Assembly: GCF_021347895.1 (NCBI RefSeq)
Contig: NC_067132.1
Span: forward strand, 7,362,338-7,426,337
Length of the DNA stretch: 64,000 bases
Source of the DNA: Acanthochromis polyacanthus
Lineage: Eukaryota > Chordata > Actinopteri > Pomacentridae
Direction of reading: 5' to 3'
Position 1 is the first letter of the stretch; every line of letters begins with the position of its first letter. This document shows, piece after piece, positions 1 to 11,728 of the stretch. The position numbers and the translations under genes are program-made. The notes below the pieces were generated by a model. That model was not told the DNA's origin. It made no database searches and worked only from the letters and a program-made list of their open reading frames with translations.

Positions 1-242
1 GGCTGTGTGCTCTGCTGAACAAGAATGCTGCCACATGTTCTTCCTGCACCGTTTGTTGCCTCTTCAGAATCTTTTATTGTAAGTTTTTGGATTAATTAAA
101 AACCCAGAAAAAATATCAGAGCTCTGGAAAAAAAACCTCCTGTCTGCTGTGGCTCTTTTTACTATCACACTCCACCCCTCCATACCACTTGGCATTTCCA
201 TCCGGCTTGTGAGGTTCCCAACATCTGAAACCTTACAATATT

Positions 243-302
243 CCATTAAAAATCAGCCGTTTCCAGCTAGAATAGTCATTTACCACATTAACAATGCCTA
301 GT
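243..302. repeat. Fragment of a Tc1-type MITE
   Basis: This stretch (attaaaaatcagccgtttcc onward) nearly matches 48868-48930, inside the small inverted-repeat element at 48674-49023. Neither terminal repeat is present here, so it is a truncated copy. Confidence 0.65.
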
Positions 303-992
303 CTTTATATACTATATATGCTGATTTCCATTCTCCTCACAGAGGCAACAGTAGCCTCACTGAGTAATCTGAAATCTTCACTAACAACTCAGATTTGCTT
401 TGGTCATCATCTAGCCATTGTTTCAATTCAAAAGTTGTGTTGACTTTTTTTCTGTCTGAACTTGAAGGCAGCAACAGTCAAAGCTTTTCCCTGCATGTCC
501 AACATCCTCACAGTGTCTGAGCCCTTGTAATTCAAGATTTCTACATCCATGCAGGCAGTAACATGTATTTGTTTCCAGCTCTGTCAAATCCAGGCCGACA
601 GCCACACCGCTACTCTGTGAATACATTCATCAAAATGACCTGTTCTGTGAATGCATCCATCTCCCCCAGTGATCAGATGATTTAATGATTGGTTAGATGT
701 GATAAATGGCAGCCTTGTAGTTGAACGAGGACTGAAGAACCATTCATCATAATATGACATTTTGGTATGAATTAAAAATGCATCGCTTTTTGCTCCTATT
801 ACTTCCAGTAGTATTTACTCCAGCAGCTGAGAGTCAGAGGAGGCGTGCTGGTCAGCCTTCCCATCTCAACTCCCTTATTTAGTCAGGAAAACAGAGAGGC
901 AGGAGGAGGGGAAGGTGAGAGTGGAAGGAGGAAAGGAAAGTCGGTTTGTAGCCATGGATCACAGCCTGTCACTCTCTTTCTGCTTTTACACC

Positions 993-1057
993 CAGACAGA
1001 CAGGCAGACAGGCAGACAGGCAGACAGACAGACAGACAGACAGACAGACGGACAGAA
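993..1057. repeat. (CAGA)n / (CAGG)n microsatellite
   Basis: About 16 copies of a 4-bp unit, mostly cagaca with some cagg variants. Confidence 0.95.
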
Positions 1058-2503
1058 AGGTAGCTAAAGTTCCTTACAGAGTCCTTAATGCATTAAACTT
1101 AGCAAAATATTGAATGTTAGTCTGAATAAATGCAGAGGCGTCACTCTGACACATCCATTAAAAGCCACAACTTCCTATAATGACTGAACGTTTCTGCAGC
1201 AAATTAAACTCCATCATCAGCAGTATCACTTTCCTGTCAAACAGTGTGTTTTCCATATCGGCAATTCTTCTCGGCACGGCATGCAAACAGGTTTTTACTC
1301 AGGCTGAATGTGTGGAACCAACCGGAAAAAAAGAGGATTAATGCTTCTTTAAATGCAGAGAGGACGAGAGGCTTCCAACTCTTCACATTTAACTTCTTTA
1401 AATAAATGTTTGCAGCTTTATTTATTCACAACAAAATGAGTCACAGAAGGATCTCACACTTTCATCTTTGGAAAAAGTAATTCGAATTTTCACATCATTA
1501 ATACATGAGTTGTTTGTGTCTGGTTCCTGTGAATCTTCAGAGTTTAGACTACCAGTTTGGAAGTTACATCTAAAGGAGGGAAGCTTGAGACGGAAGCAGT
1601 TAACACTGAGGCGACTGTTTCTGCACAGCTGGATGATGCAAACTTGTGCCACAGCTGTTTAATTAAATAAGTCTACTGATAATATTAGTGTTATGTGTGA
1701 AGAAAAAGAGTTTTATGAGGATGTTTTTATGTAATTTGATCTTTAAACTAAAACCTTGGGTAGTTTTATATCACTTACACCCTCCAGATGCTAATTTGAG
1801 AGCAAAATAGTCTGTTTTGTGAAAATGTTCATTACAAGCAAAACTATTTATTGCTCTGAAAAATATATGAAAAGAAGCCTGCAACTATTTAAACAATAAG
1901 ATTCAGTTGTGATTTCATTAATGAAGCTCTGTTTTATGACTATAAAAATAATGATATCCGTATAATATATAATATATACTCATCAGCCACCGTATTAGGT
2001 ACGCCTGTTTCAATTGCTTGTTAACACAAATAGCTAATCAGCCAATCACATGGCTGCAGCTGAAAGCATTTATTCATGTAGACATGGTCCACACAACCTA
2101 CTGGGGTTCAAACCGAGCATCAGAAAGGGGAAGAAAAGACTTTGAATGCAGTATGGTTGTTGTTTTGAGTATTTCAGAAACTGCTGATCTATTGGTATTT
2201 CCACTCACACCATCTCTCAGGTTTACAGAGAATGGTCAGAAAAAGAGAAAACATCCAGTGAGCTGCAGTTGTGTGGACCAAAATGTCTTGTTGATGTGAG
2301 AGGTCAGAAGAGAGTGGACAGACTGGTTGGAGGTGATAGAAAGGCAACAGGAACTCAGCTAATCACTTGTTACAACCAAGAAATGCAGAATACCATCTCT
2401 GAACCACAACATGTCCAACCTTGGAGAAGATGTTCTACAGCAGCAGAAGACCACACCGGGTTCCTGTCAGCTAAGAACAGGAAACTGAGGCTACAATTCA
2501 CAC

Positions 2504-2815
2504 CCCACCGAGCATTTTTCGGTCTAAAAAATGTCTAATATACGTCTAATGGTCCTTAGACGTCTAGGCTAAAATGGTCTACCGGCGGTCTAAAAATGAA
2601 AATTTTTTTTAGCTGTCTAAGCATTTTTTTTTGTTTTAATCCAGCATACCGGTATTATTTATACAACTTACATTCGTTTTTTTATTTAATATTAAATAAT
2701 TAAAGGATTACATTCTTTCGTCTAGATACTGGCGAAAATATAGACCTATTAAAGACGGGCGAATTTCCGTCTAAACTTAGACGACATGTCTATTAGACGT
2801 CTAATGCTCGGTGGG
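2504..2815. mobile_element. 312-bp inverted-repeat MITE inserted in the Tc1 copy
   Basis: The ends are cccaccgagcat and atgctcggtggg, a perfect 12-bp inverted repeat. The Tc1 sequence is interrupted cleanly, and AC (2502-2503 and 2816-2817) is duplicated. The interior repeats the motifs agacgtcta and gtctaa near both ends, as subterminal transposase-binding repeats would. The superfamily is not clear. Confidence 0.8.
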
Positions 2816-3311
2816 ACAGACTCACCAAAACTGGACAATAAAAGATTGGAAAAATGCTGACTGGTCTGATGAGTCTCCATTTCAGCTGCAACATTCAGAT
2901 GGTCAGAATTTGGTGTAAACAACATAAAGCATGAATCCATCCTGCCTTGTATAAATGGTTCAGGCTGCTGGTGGTGTAATGGTGTGGGGGATATTTTCTT
3001 CGTACCAAATGAGCATCATTTAAACTCCACAGCCTACCTGAGTATTGCTGCTGACCATGTCCATCCCTTTATGACCACAGTGCATCATCTTCTGATGCTA
3101 CTTCCAGCAGGATAATGTTCCATATCTCAAAGCTCAAATAATTTCAAACTGATTTCTTGAACATGACAATGAGTTCTCTGTACTCCAACGACCTCCACAG
3201 TCACCAGATCTCCATCCAGCAGAACCTTTAGGATGTGGTAGAATGGGACATTGGCATCATGGATGTTCAGCTGACAAATCTGCAGCAACTGCATGATGCT
3301 ATCATGTCAAT

Positions 3312-3640
3312 ATGGACTACAATTTATTTATTTAAATCAGTTCTTAAAACCCACGTTTACAGACAGACCTTCCAGTAAAGTTCTCTTTTATTTCTCTTTT
3401 ATTATTCTCTGCCCTTTTATCTATTTTTAAAATGATCACTGCTTGTAGTCCCTCTTTCTAACCTCCCTCTTCATTTTCTCTCTAGCATCCCTCCAAAAGC
3501 CCTTGTGTGATGTCATCCTTTAACCACCGTGTAATTAGCTATCCATTCTGTACATTTTGTCTTTTTTTATGTTCTGTCAAAGCACTTTGTGGATGTTCTT
3601 CCTAAATGTGCTATACAAATAAAGTTATTATAAAATCTCT
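3312..3640 (+). mobile_element. LINE 3'-end fragment
   Basis: An insertion inside the Tc1 copy begins near ttaaatcagttcttaaaacc and ends gctatacaaataaagttatt. It has the look of the 3' UTR of an L2/CR1-type LINE: a stretch that precedes a caaagcactttgtggatg block and an AATAAA-like tail. It is 5'-truncated and has no coding sequence. Confidence 0.65.
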
Positions 3641-3875
3641 GAGGAATGTTTCCAACATGTTGAAAGTATGACACCAAGAATTAAGATAGCTCTGAAGGCA
3701 GAAGGGGATCCAGCCTTTAACGATTAAGGTTTTAATTAAATGAGGTTTATGCCACTTTCTGATGATTCCTGTACATCCTGTTCAAAGATATACTGAAAAA
3801 TAGAGAAAGCTATGGATATGTTTGGAAAAGTTGATCATAAAAAGATTCCTAAAAAGCCAGACAGCTGACCGTTTT

Positions 3876-4276
3876 CTCCAGGCGCAGAAAATATTTATTG
3901 ACCAGTCCACTGGAATTGCACTGTAAACATGCAGATATGTTAAGTTAATGTCAATTTAAAGCAGGCATCATAAACATACATATGAAACATCTTTAAATGC
4001 ACAATAGGTATTACTTGGATTGTATCATAGGTCCTTTAATCTATAAATACACAGTAGAAAAAGACTGTACAGGTTTCAGAACAAGAACTCTACTATTAGC
4101 AGTAGCATTCAGTCATATGATGACTACAGACTACAGATCCATCAGCAGAGATCTTCATCTGGACTTCATCTGCATCTGTTCATCCCATAATCATCCATCT
4201 ATTACCCAGCTGGGTGCAAGTGTGGTCATCTTGTTGAATTGAGGTTCATGCATTTACAGACACACTGAACAGTCGC
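3876..4276 (-). other. sspo: sspo 3' untranslated region
   Basis: About 400 bases follow the TGA on the minus strand with no repeat that I recognise, ending near an AATAAA. The cleavage site is inferred from the usual 10-25 nt spacing and is not visible directly. Confidence 0.7.
3894..3899 (-). promoter_or_regulatory. Polyadenylation signal AATAAA of sspo
   Basis: The minus strand reads AATAAA in ggtcaataaatattttctg, about 380 nt past the sspo stop codon. No other canonical AATAAA was noticed between it and the stop. Confidence 0.72.
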
Positions 4277-4299
4277 TCAGCGTCCGGACAGGTCGCCTC
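4277..4299 (-). CDS. sspo: sspo last coding exon: C-terminal tail and stop
   Basis: After the acceptor cctatattcacag the exon supplies GA to finish a Gly codon and then reads GDLSGR-stop (TGA at 4277-4279). Joined to CQ in the previous exon this gives CQGGDLSGR, close to the remembered CQGGDFSKR-type end of vertebrate SCO-spondins. Only 23 coding bases lie here; the rest of the exon is 3' untranslated. Confidence 0.85.
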
Positions 4300-4337
4300 C
4301 TGTGAATATAGGAAACAGTGAACTGGTGGAGTCAAAC

Positions 4338-4452
4338 TACACTGATCATCATTGATCACCACTGATCAACGCTGATCATCACTGATCAACGCTGATCATT
4401 ACTGATCATCACTGATCGTCGCTGATCGTCAATGATCATCACTGATCAACAT
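4338..4452. repeat. ~10-bp minisatellite (ctgatcatca unit)
   Basis: About eleven degenerate copies of ctgatcatca, with ctgatcaacg and ctgatcgtcg variants. It lies in the last sspo intron, about 40 nt upstream of the final exon's acceptor. Confidence 0.9.
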
Positions 4453-4767
4453 AAGATAAAGGTGGGGTTTGTGAGTCTCATGTCAAATTCAGGGACTATT
4501 GCTCACTGCCTGCCAGCTATTTGAGGGTCGTGCAGAGGACAGGGGGAAAAGAGAGAGAGATGTGGTAAAGGGGACATTGGGATTGAGAGGGCCAGTCAAT
4601 CTAACACATGCTAACACATGCTAACTTGCTAAACAGACTCCACCTTTAACACATTCACCAGAATAATACTAGCTATACTATATACTAAAGTAATAATGAT
4701 ACTAGCTTCCTCTGCAGGGGAAAAGATTGATATCAAGTGTATCTGAAACATTTCATTTCATTTCCTT

Positions 4768-5017
4768 ATACCTCCGCCAAGGAGGAGGAGCCTCGGCAGA
4801 GATATGTGATGATCGTCGTCTGTCAGTTAGCAACATTACTCACAATGGACTAACAGAGTTGGATGAAATTTTCAGGGAAGGTCAGAAATGACACAAGGAC
4901 CAAGTGACTAGATTTTGGCAGTTTTTTCATTGAGTTAAAGATTTCAGCTGTTGGAAACGATACAAGGACTGAGCAGCCTTGGCAGAGTACTGCCCTCTCT
5001 GAGTGCTTTTCTAGTTC
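4768..5017. mobile_element. Non-autonomous DNA element (cctccgccaagg family)
   Basis: Starts cctccgccaagg and ends near ccttggcagagtactgccct with the trailing gagtgcttttctagtt. The same termini occur at 34077 and 35032-35070. It is a common fish interspersed element with inverted termini. The interior is short and non-coding. Confidence 0.7.
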
Positions 5018-5894
5018 TGAAATGTGACACAGTATGACCTGACATATTGTGGGATAACTCACATTCCATTTTTAAACAAATATTCACTACAAATGTACAG
5101 AAATGATTTGAAATGCATCCAATCAGGAATACAGTACAAGTATTAACAGCAGTGAATGAGTGTCTTCATGTCAGCCACCTTCAGCCTGGTGTGTGTGAGC
5201 TCATAGAGAGACCAGATGAGAAATGAGGAAGCTTGTATTGATGGTTAATATGTGTCTGAGTCTGAGTGAGTGCGGCCACATGCTATGAAAGATTGATCGC
5301 AGCAACAACCAAATCCGTCAGACGTGATGTCCGTGATGTAGCTCTGGGAGGAGAATATGAGCTGGAGGGATGTTCTGTGTCGTATGTGGCCACATCCAAT
5401 TAACTAACGCAATCAGCCATGTTGATGAATGGATTAGCACATAATTGCTTCAGAGGTGGGATCCTGATTGAATTATTCATGGCGACCAAAGGCCTAATGC
5501 ATGTTACACTGGATGTGTGTGAATGTGTGGGGATGCATGTATGTGCCAGGGACCATGTGTTTGTGTGTCAGTCTACTGTTAATGGTAAGTGGGAGAAGAA
5601 GACAGATATGATGTCTGAGTGCTACTTTCCATTTATGACATACAGCTCTGAAGCCTTCTGCAGCAGAACGCTCATTCAAGATGAGCCAGACCAGAGCAGA
5701 ATTTGATCAACGGCCACACAATGCACATCCGTTAGATTTCCGTCTCAGCCTGACTCTACCTGATCGAACTGCTAGATGTTGACCCACTAATACAGCGTTT
5801 GATAGAAACTTTTCATTCTTCTTAAATTGGAGAGATTTAGATTTTATCCATCTGATTTGGAAGCATTATTCTGTGTACACAGTTCACATTGGTT

Positions 5895-6527
5895 GATAAA
5901 GATGTTTATCGGTGGAAGAACCTAATCTGATTCTTTATCACCCCTAAACAGAAATCAAAACAAACTGATGTCCAATACAACTGCTGGAGGGAATGTGGAG
6001 AGGTCACGGCTGATCACACTCATATATTTTGGTCTTGCCCCATTATCCAGGTCTATTGGAGTAAGGTGTCGAGAATTTTATCAAAAATCCTAGGTTTTAA
6101 TATTAACGTGACATTTACAACTCTTTATCTTGGGATCATCCCTGATGGTATGAATCCAAATGACGCTTACCTTCTTAAGATTCTGCTGCCAGCAAGTAAA
6201 AAAAATCACAAAATATTGGCTGTTACTGTGATGTAGACTTGTAATTCTTTCTGAGACCCTCACCTCTATATTTATTTTTCTAATTAACGTTATTGTTCTT
6301 TTTTCTTCATATATCTATTTCTAAGTGAATATGTATGTCTGTATGTATGTGTGTACGTATATGTGTATGAATGTGTGTGTGTATTAATTTATTTCAAGGT
6401 TTTTTTTTGTATGTTTGTTTTTTTTGGCCCTTATCATTTTTGTTGATGTTGGAAACATGGTTCCCCTGTTCATTGTTCGGAAAGTTTTCCTTTTAAAAAT
6501 GTTAGAAATAAAACATTTTTTAAAAAA
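5895..6527 (+). pseudogene. 5'-truncated LINE-1 (ORF2 C-terminus and 3' UTR)
   Basis: From 5982 the frame reads CWRECGEVTADHTHIFWSCP, the C-terminal Cys-Cys-His-Cys motif of fish L1 ORF2. It runs on through an IPDG segment to a stop at 6234-6236. A 3' UTR with TG-rich sequence follows and ends in ataaaacattttttaaaaaa. The 5' part is missing, as usual for L1 insertions. It lies in the last sspo intron, antisense to the gene. Confidence 0.85.
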
Positions 6528-7254
6528 GATGTTTATTGGTCAGAGATGCTGATTATAAATCATAAACTATCAGTAATGTTTCACCATTCTAGTGCACTGA
6601 AGATTAACGATGGACTGATTCAATTTTTGAAGTATTCAGGAACACCAAAACTTCTGATATGAAGATTGTTAAAATAACATCTGTGCAGATGTTTCAGCCC
6701 TGACAGTATCTGACAGATGAGTTATGTAGCTGCTGTTTCTGTATTTCTTTCTATTATATTTAGATTTTAGCATTTAAGAATGTGCAGTTTGAGATGGACA
6801 GGTCTGATCTAAGTACAAACTAATCTGATGCTGATTTACATGAAAGTTTGTGTTAAATGGAGGTTGAAGCATGAACAGAGCTTATAGATCAGTTATATAA
6901 AATGTTAATACGTTAACGGGTAACCACACACTGTGCAAAAACTGATATATGAGTCTGAAAACACTTTAATAAATCCGTGTGCTTCTGATAAAGCCTGTAC
7001 AGACTGAAAGCTGCTGGAAACTGTGCTTGTATTGGAAATATGAAACACCTGCTGCTGCCTGTCCACATGTCCATCAAGTTCATCTCAAACTAGCCTGTTG
7101 TCACACCCCAATCACTCCTGTCACAGCAGGGATTTTCAGAGCAGAAGGGTCAGGATTTCTGTTTAATTTCAGTCTGAGACACTGAACAGTAAAAGCTGCT
7201 TATCTGACCTGAATGAGGGCCCGTGTATATACCACGATGAGACACAACATTAAA

Positions 7255-7990
7255 CCCTCTGACAGGTTGATAACTGTGATTATCTTGGTACAATGGGCAC
7301 CTGTGGAGGGGAGGGACATAAAGCAGATTAACAGTTTCTGTAGTTGGTGATTGATGGAAACAGGAAAAATGGGTGGAGAATGAGTGACTTTAACAAACTG
7401 ATGACTAGATGACTGGGTCAGAGAAACTCAGAAAAAGCAGGTCTTGTGGGATGTTCCTGGTGTGCAGTGGTTAGTTCCTACCAAAGGAGGTCCAAGGAAA
7501 AAAAAGTCATCGTGCCCAAGGCTCAGTGAAGCACAGTGAAGGCTGACCTGTGAGGTCTGATTCCTCAGAAGAGCTATAGGAGCAGAAAGTGTTGCAAAGC
7601 TTAATGACAGGAAAGAGTCAGAATACACTGAGCATCACAGCATCTCATGTACAGAGCTGTAAATACCAGAATTGACCATATGCACTGGAAGAAAGCGGTC
7701 TGGTCTCATGATTTTTTAATTTCACAGGGACGGGTAGCGGCATCTTTTACTGAGAATAAGGTGGCAGCAGAATACAGAATTAGAAGGAGGTTGATTTTCT
7801 GAGCATTGTTCTTCTGGGAAACCTTGGGTCCTGGAAATCATCTGCATGTTATCTTCCTAACCACCGGTGCAGACCACCCCTTCATGGCAGCAGCGTTCCC
7901 TGATGGCAGTGGCCTCTCCAACACATCACATAGTGAAGACTTTACAGATTTTAAACAGAGAACAGACAACCCAAAGTTGCCTTTAGATTC
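7255..7990 (+). mobile_element. Degraded Tc1/mariner-like element
   Basis: Sequence blocks match the more complete copy at 23450-24442 in order, such as atgcccaa-gctcggtga-like, gaaggctgacctgtgaggtc and ggcagcagcgttcc-type segments. It has no usable ORF and its ends are eroded, so limits are approximate. Confidence 0.6.
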
Positions 7991-7999
7991 CCTATGAGT

Positions 8000-9803
8000 A
8001 AGCAGTCAGCGATGGTGGGAAGGAACCAAAAAAACAAAACGTTTAACAGGGAGGAAACAAAAAACCTCCGACAGAACCAGGCTGGGGAAGGTGGTCATCT
8101 GCATTGACCAGTTGGGGTAAGGGAGGGTGGGGATAAGCAGATGGAGAAGAAACAAATAAAAAAGAGAACATTGAACATTGTAGAGGTCGGTGAGGCCAGA
8201 AACTGCAGATCAGAGACGTGATCCACAGAGAGAACAACCACAGATACGCAAACTATTCAGAGCTACATTTGGCTGCTTCTGCCACTTCAGCTTGAAGATT
8301 TACTCTCCTTTTGTCTTTGATTACTTCAAACATCTGTGTATTTGTGACATAAGGCTTATATTATATACTTGTGAGGTCTCTTATTTCCAGGTGAGACCAA
8401 AAACATTTTGAAGTACCTCCACAAATCTGACGGAAAACCTTCCTCGGTTAGATCAAACCTTATTAAATAAACACACTTAGAACATCCCAGGTTCCGCTGA
8501 GGGTTGTGACAAACAGAAAAGCTAAAGTAGCACCACACACGGACCACCTCCACTTTAAGAGGTTTCTGCTCCACTGATGATACTGCAGCACACCAACATG
8601 ACCAAATGGAACACAGGCTATTTTTTTAAAAGATTTCCACCTGATGAGACCTCCCCAGATTCAGTCAGCAAGATAACAGTAAGGCCAAAATGAACAACAA
8701 TTTGTCCCTTTGTCCCCATCACCAGGCCAGAATGAGATCAGAAAAAATAACTTGACATGTTAATTTCTGCCTCGAAACCATTGTTCTCCGACACTGATGA
8801 TATTAAAACAGTTATAAATATTCCCGTCTGTATCTCCGTGAAATGTTATGCAGCTAATAAAGAGCACTACAAATGTTACACCTATTTTAGTCACATCAGC
8901 ACGTGGTTTGTTGGCTGTTTTAGTGAATGTGCCAAGCTCAGCAACCGTTAAAAACTGGCACCAGTTGTGTTTTTATACCAGATGTTTCCTGGTTCTGGTA
9001 GAGGTTCTCCCCTTCTGTGGAAGATTAAACTACTGCTGTGACATCAGTGATTGGAGTATGACCCAAAAATGCAAAAAGCTTTGAAGTTGCCACTGATAAG
9101 AGCATTAAATTCTTTAAAAGTGCCTCAGTGTTTAGCTGGAGTCAGAGGAAGATCTCTTCCAGACCAAACCAGTCAAGATACACCCCAAACATGAAAGAAT
9201 ATTTCCTTTTAGCTCTTAAAGGTAGCCAAAACTAAATGTTGATGGAACTCTGATTTCAGATGTCGGCATTCAAACTGTTGAGAATAATCAAGGTCTGCTG
9301 GAACTATTCGAATTGACCAAATATACAGTATAATCTAATGAAACAGAACAAATAGAATTGTTAAGAAAATTATATGGAAGCTGTGTCAGTAAAAGTAGCT
9401 TCATTAGAGACTTCACAAGGTTTCTTTTCATAGCTCTATCTATAAGGTGGGTTAGCTTTAAATGAGTCGCAGTGAGATGCCAGCCGATCGGTTATGTGAT
9501 CAGCTCTCTTCATGGTTTTTAAAATTTAATCATGTTGCTAAGTCAGTTGGATGAGAATTGAAAGGATCATGTTTTCTGGCTCATATAATGTTTGAGTTGA
9601 TCCACATTCGAAGATGTTTTCTGTTTAATTCAGACCAGTAAAATGTGCTTTCCTTTTATATATTTTAGAAAAGTTGTAAAACGTTTACAACATCTGTGTT
9701 TTTTGGGAAACTCACTGATGTTCCGTGTTCCGTGAAAACTCTCTGTGTTTGGTGAAACCCAAAGAGAAGGGTGTACTCTGTCTGTGGACAGTTTTACATA
9801 TAT
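8000..9803. other. Last sspo intron: no gene recognised
   Basis: No exon or intact transposon is seen. A GA-rich block at 8045-8130 (cctccgacagaaccaggctg) resembles a repetitive sequence common in fish genomes but could not be classified. Confidence 0.5.
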
Positions 9804-9862
9804 TTAAATGCTCAATTGTCGTGTTGACATGTGAGATAGACATGCAAATCCATTCTTCTCAC

Positions 9863-10013
9863 CCTGACAGCTGGTGCACTCGCAGCTGTGGATGACTGGA
9901 AGGACGACCGGCTCGCTGTCTCCACTCTCACACTGCAGGCTGAGGAACCGAACGGGGTTGTCTGGGTCCAAACGGTAGCTGCAGCACTCACATACCGACT
10001 GGAGGTAGGGCTC
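9863..10013 (-). CDS. sspo: sspo exon: second half of CTCK
   Basis: Starts after ttccatctag at phase 0. It reads [20 protein letters not shown], then LSLQCESGD, and [12 protein letters not shown], carrying seven knot cysteines. It ends G|GTGAGA in phase 1. If this donor were not used, the frame would run another 19 codons to a stop at 9804-9806. The short exon at 4277-4299 gives the expected SCO-spondin tail, so splicing is preferred. Confidence 0.92.
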
Positions 10014-10557
10014 CTAGATGGAAGGAAAGAGAGGAAGTGAAAGGAGAGCCAGACAGATAAGGTGGAAGGAGACAATTAGAAGACTGGAATACGATGAGGA
10101 CAAAGTGAAATGTGAGGAGGAGTGGTTATGAGAGAATATCTGGAGATGGAAGAAATAAGGGGAAAGCAGAGCAGAGGGAGATAATGGTGAAAGAGGAGGA
10201 AAAGACAGATAATATGGGGGTGAAGAAGTCAGTACAGACATTTTAAAGGAGGTGAATAGGTAAGACAGGAATATCAGGAGTTGCAGGTGGTGAAATGAGC
10301 AGCCCTTAATGTGATATTAAACAATATGAAATCATGAACTGAGGAGAATCAACACACTATACCAGTAATACAGTGGATTTAAAAACATGAAATCATGCTA
10401 GACACAAGAATAAAGCTCCCTTGAAAATATGTTCCATAATAAGACTTATTCAAATTAATATGAGTGACATGGGTCGCTGCCACTGAAGCCACGAATGGTT
10501 CTTGTTCTACTGCAGAATGTAGTTCTACAGAACTTTTTTTTGTTAAATTAATTTTTC

Positions 10558-10615
10558 CTGTTCATGAGACTGTAGCCCCTGTTCATGGGGCTGTAGCCCC
10601 TGTTCATGGGCCAGG
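10558..10615. repeat. 21-bp minisatellite, about 2.7 copies
   Basis: Direct copies of cctgttcatggggctgtagcc with small variation. Confidence 0.85.
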
Positions 10616-11728
10616 GGCTGCAGTGTCGACACTGCTGCTCTCTAAAACACATTTTTCTGTGGCTTGCACTATGCCATGATAGTAAACCATCAGATAGTCT
10701 GAGTTCAGATGTTGAGAGCTATGACTGCTCTGTGCTGTGCTGAAGTCCTGAAAGGCCAACAGAAACAAGACATTTAGTCAGGAAAGAAGACAAAACCTGA
10801 TGTACATCTGAATTCCTTCAGTTTTATGAGACAAGTTTCATTTTTCAGTGAGACTTTGGGAGGAAAGCCTCATCCTCTAAGTAGGGATGTCAGATGTGTT
10901 TGAATGTCTTTGTATATAGTCATTGTTTTAACTTGAAGTCACTGGTTGTAGGATGTATTTTACTGACTCAGAGGTTTTTGATGAATATATTTGTAATATT
11001 CATTTTAGCTCCAGAGGGTTACATGCAGCTCTTTGTCTGCCCTTTAGTCTGGTTGGTAGCCTACAGCGGGTTCATCGGTGCTTTTTCAGGCTCTGCTGAA
11101 ACATGCTAAAATGCCCTGTTAGTCAGAGAAGTGCAGAGTCATCATCATGGGGTTGATCTCTGTGAGCAACACCTTCACATTAAGAAGACTAATTTTACAT
11201 TGAGCTGGCTAAATTTAAAAGTGTTGCTTCCCTGCTAAAACGCCATGCACGCACACCAGGCGCTTCAGCTCGTCTTTGCAAATACCTCTGGCCTCATTAA
11301 AATACCAAAGAGCCATGTCTCCTACTGGGCTTTTGCAGAAGACACACAAGCAAACCACCAACAGAAAACCACTGAAGAAGTTTGCTATTTTTATTTCCAC
11401 AGGGGATTCTGATCATTTGAATGCACTGTTTTTTTCTAAACTACACTTTCTAAGAGAGAAAGGTATTCCTTCATCACACAAACATCAGAAGCTCATCTCA
11501 TCTGTTCTTCTCTGCTCTCCTGACTGCTGATCTCAGTGTACCATTCTGAAGGATGTCTCAATCTCATAAAGGTAGGCTGCTGGAGGAGCGATGAGAGAGG
11601 ATGCTCAGGTGGATCTTCACTGTATCCTTTCTCTTTTTTTCCACACAAGTATAGAAGAGGCTTAAGACATTGGTGAAATATACAAACCCTACTGGAAGCA
11701 GGGGCTGGAGTCTATCCCAGCTGACTTA

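Larger units (their letters stand above)
1..1980. other. No gene recognised (downstream of sspo)
   Basis: AT-rich sequence with short chance ORFs only. Apart from a transposon fragment at 243-302 and a tetranucleotide repeat at 993-1057, nothing is recognised. Confidence 0.6.
1981..3735 (+). mobile_element. Degraded Tc1-like DNA transposon, interrupted twice
   Basis: The sequence follows a widespread vertebrate Tc1-like family, beginning with tattaggtacgcctgtttc and passing through transposase-coding sequence. It carries many indels and stops. The region around 2855-2880 still reads like the W-S-D-E-S block. It is broken by an inverted-repeat element at 2504-2815 and a LINE 3' fragment at about 3312-3640; the transposon continues across both gaps. 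No working ORF remains. Confidence 0.82.

Noticed and set aside
9804..9862. sspo C-terminal extension ending at TAA 9804
   Set aside because: A good GTGAGA donor and a downstream exon giving the conserved tail fit better; kept only as possible intron retention.
10014..10241. Minus-strand 75-codon ORF adjoining the cystine-knot exon
   Set aside because: It is intronic, Ser/Leu-rich, and lies upstream of the acceptor at 10014.
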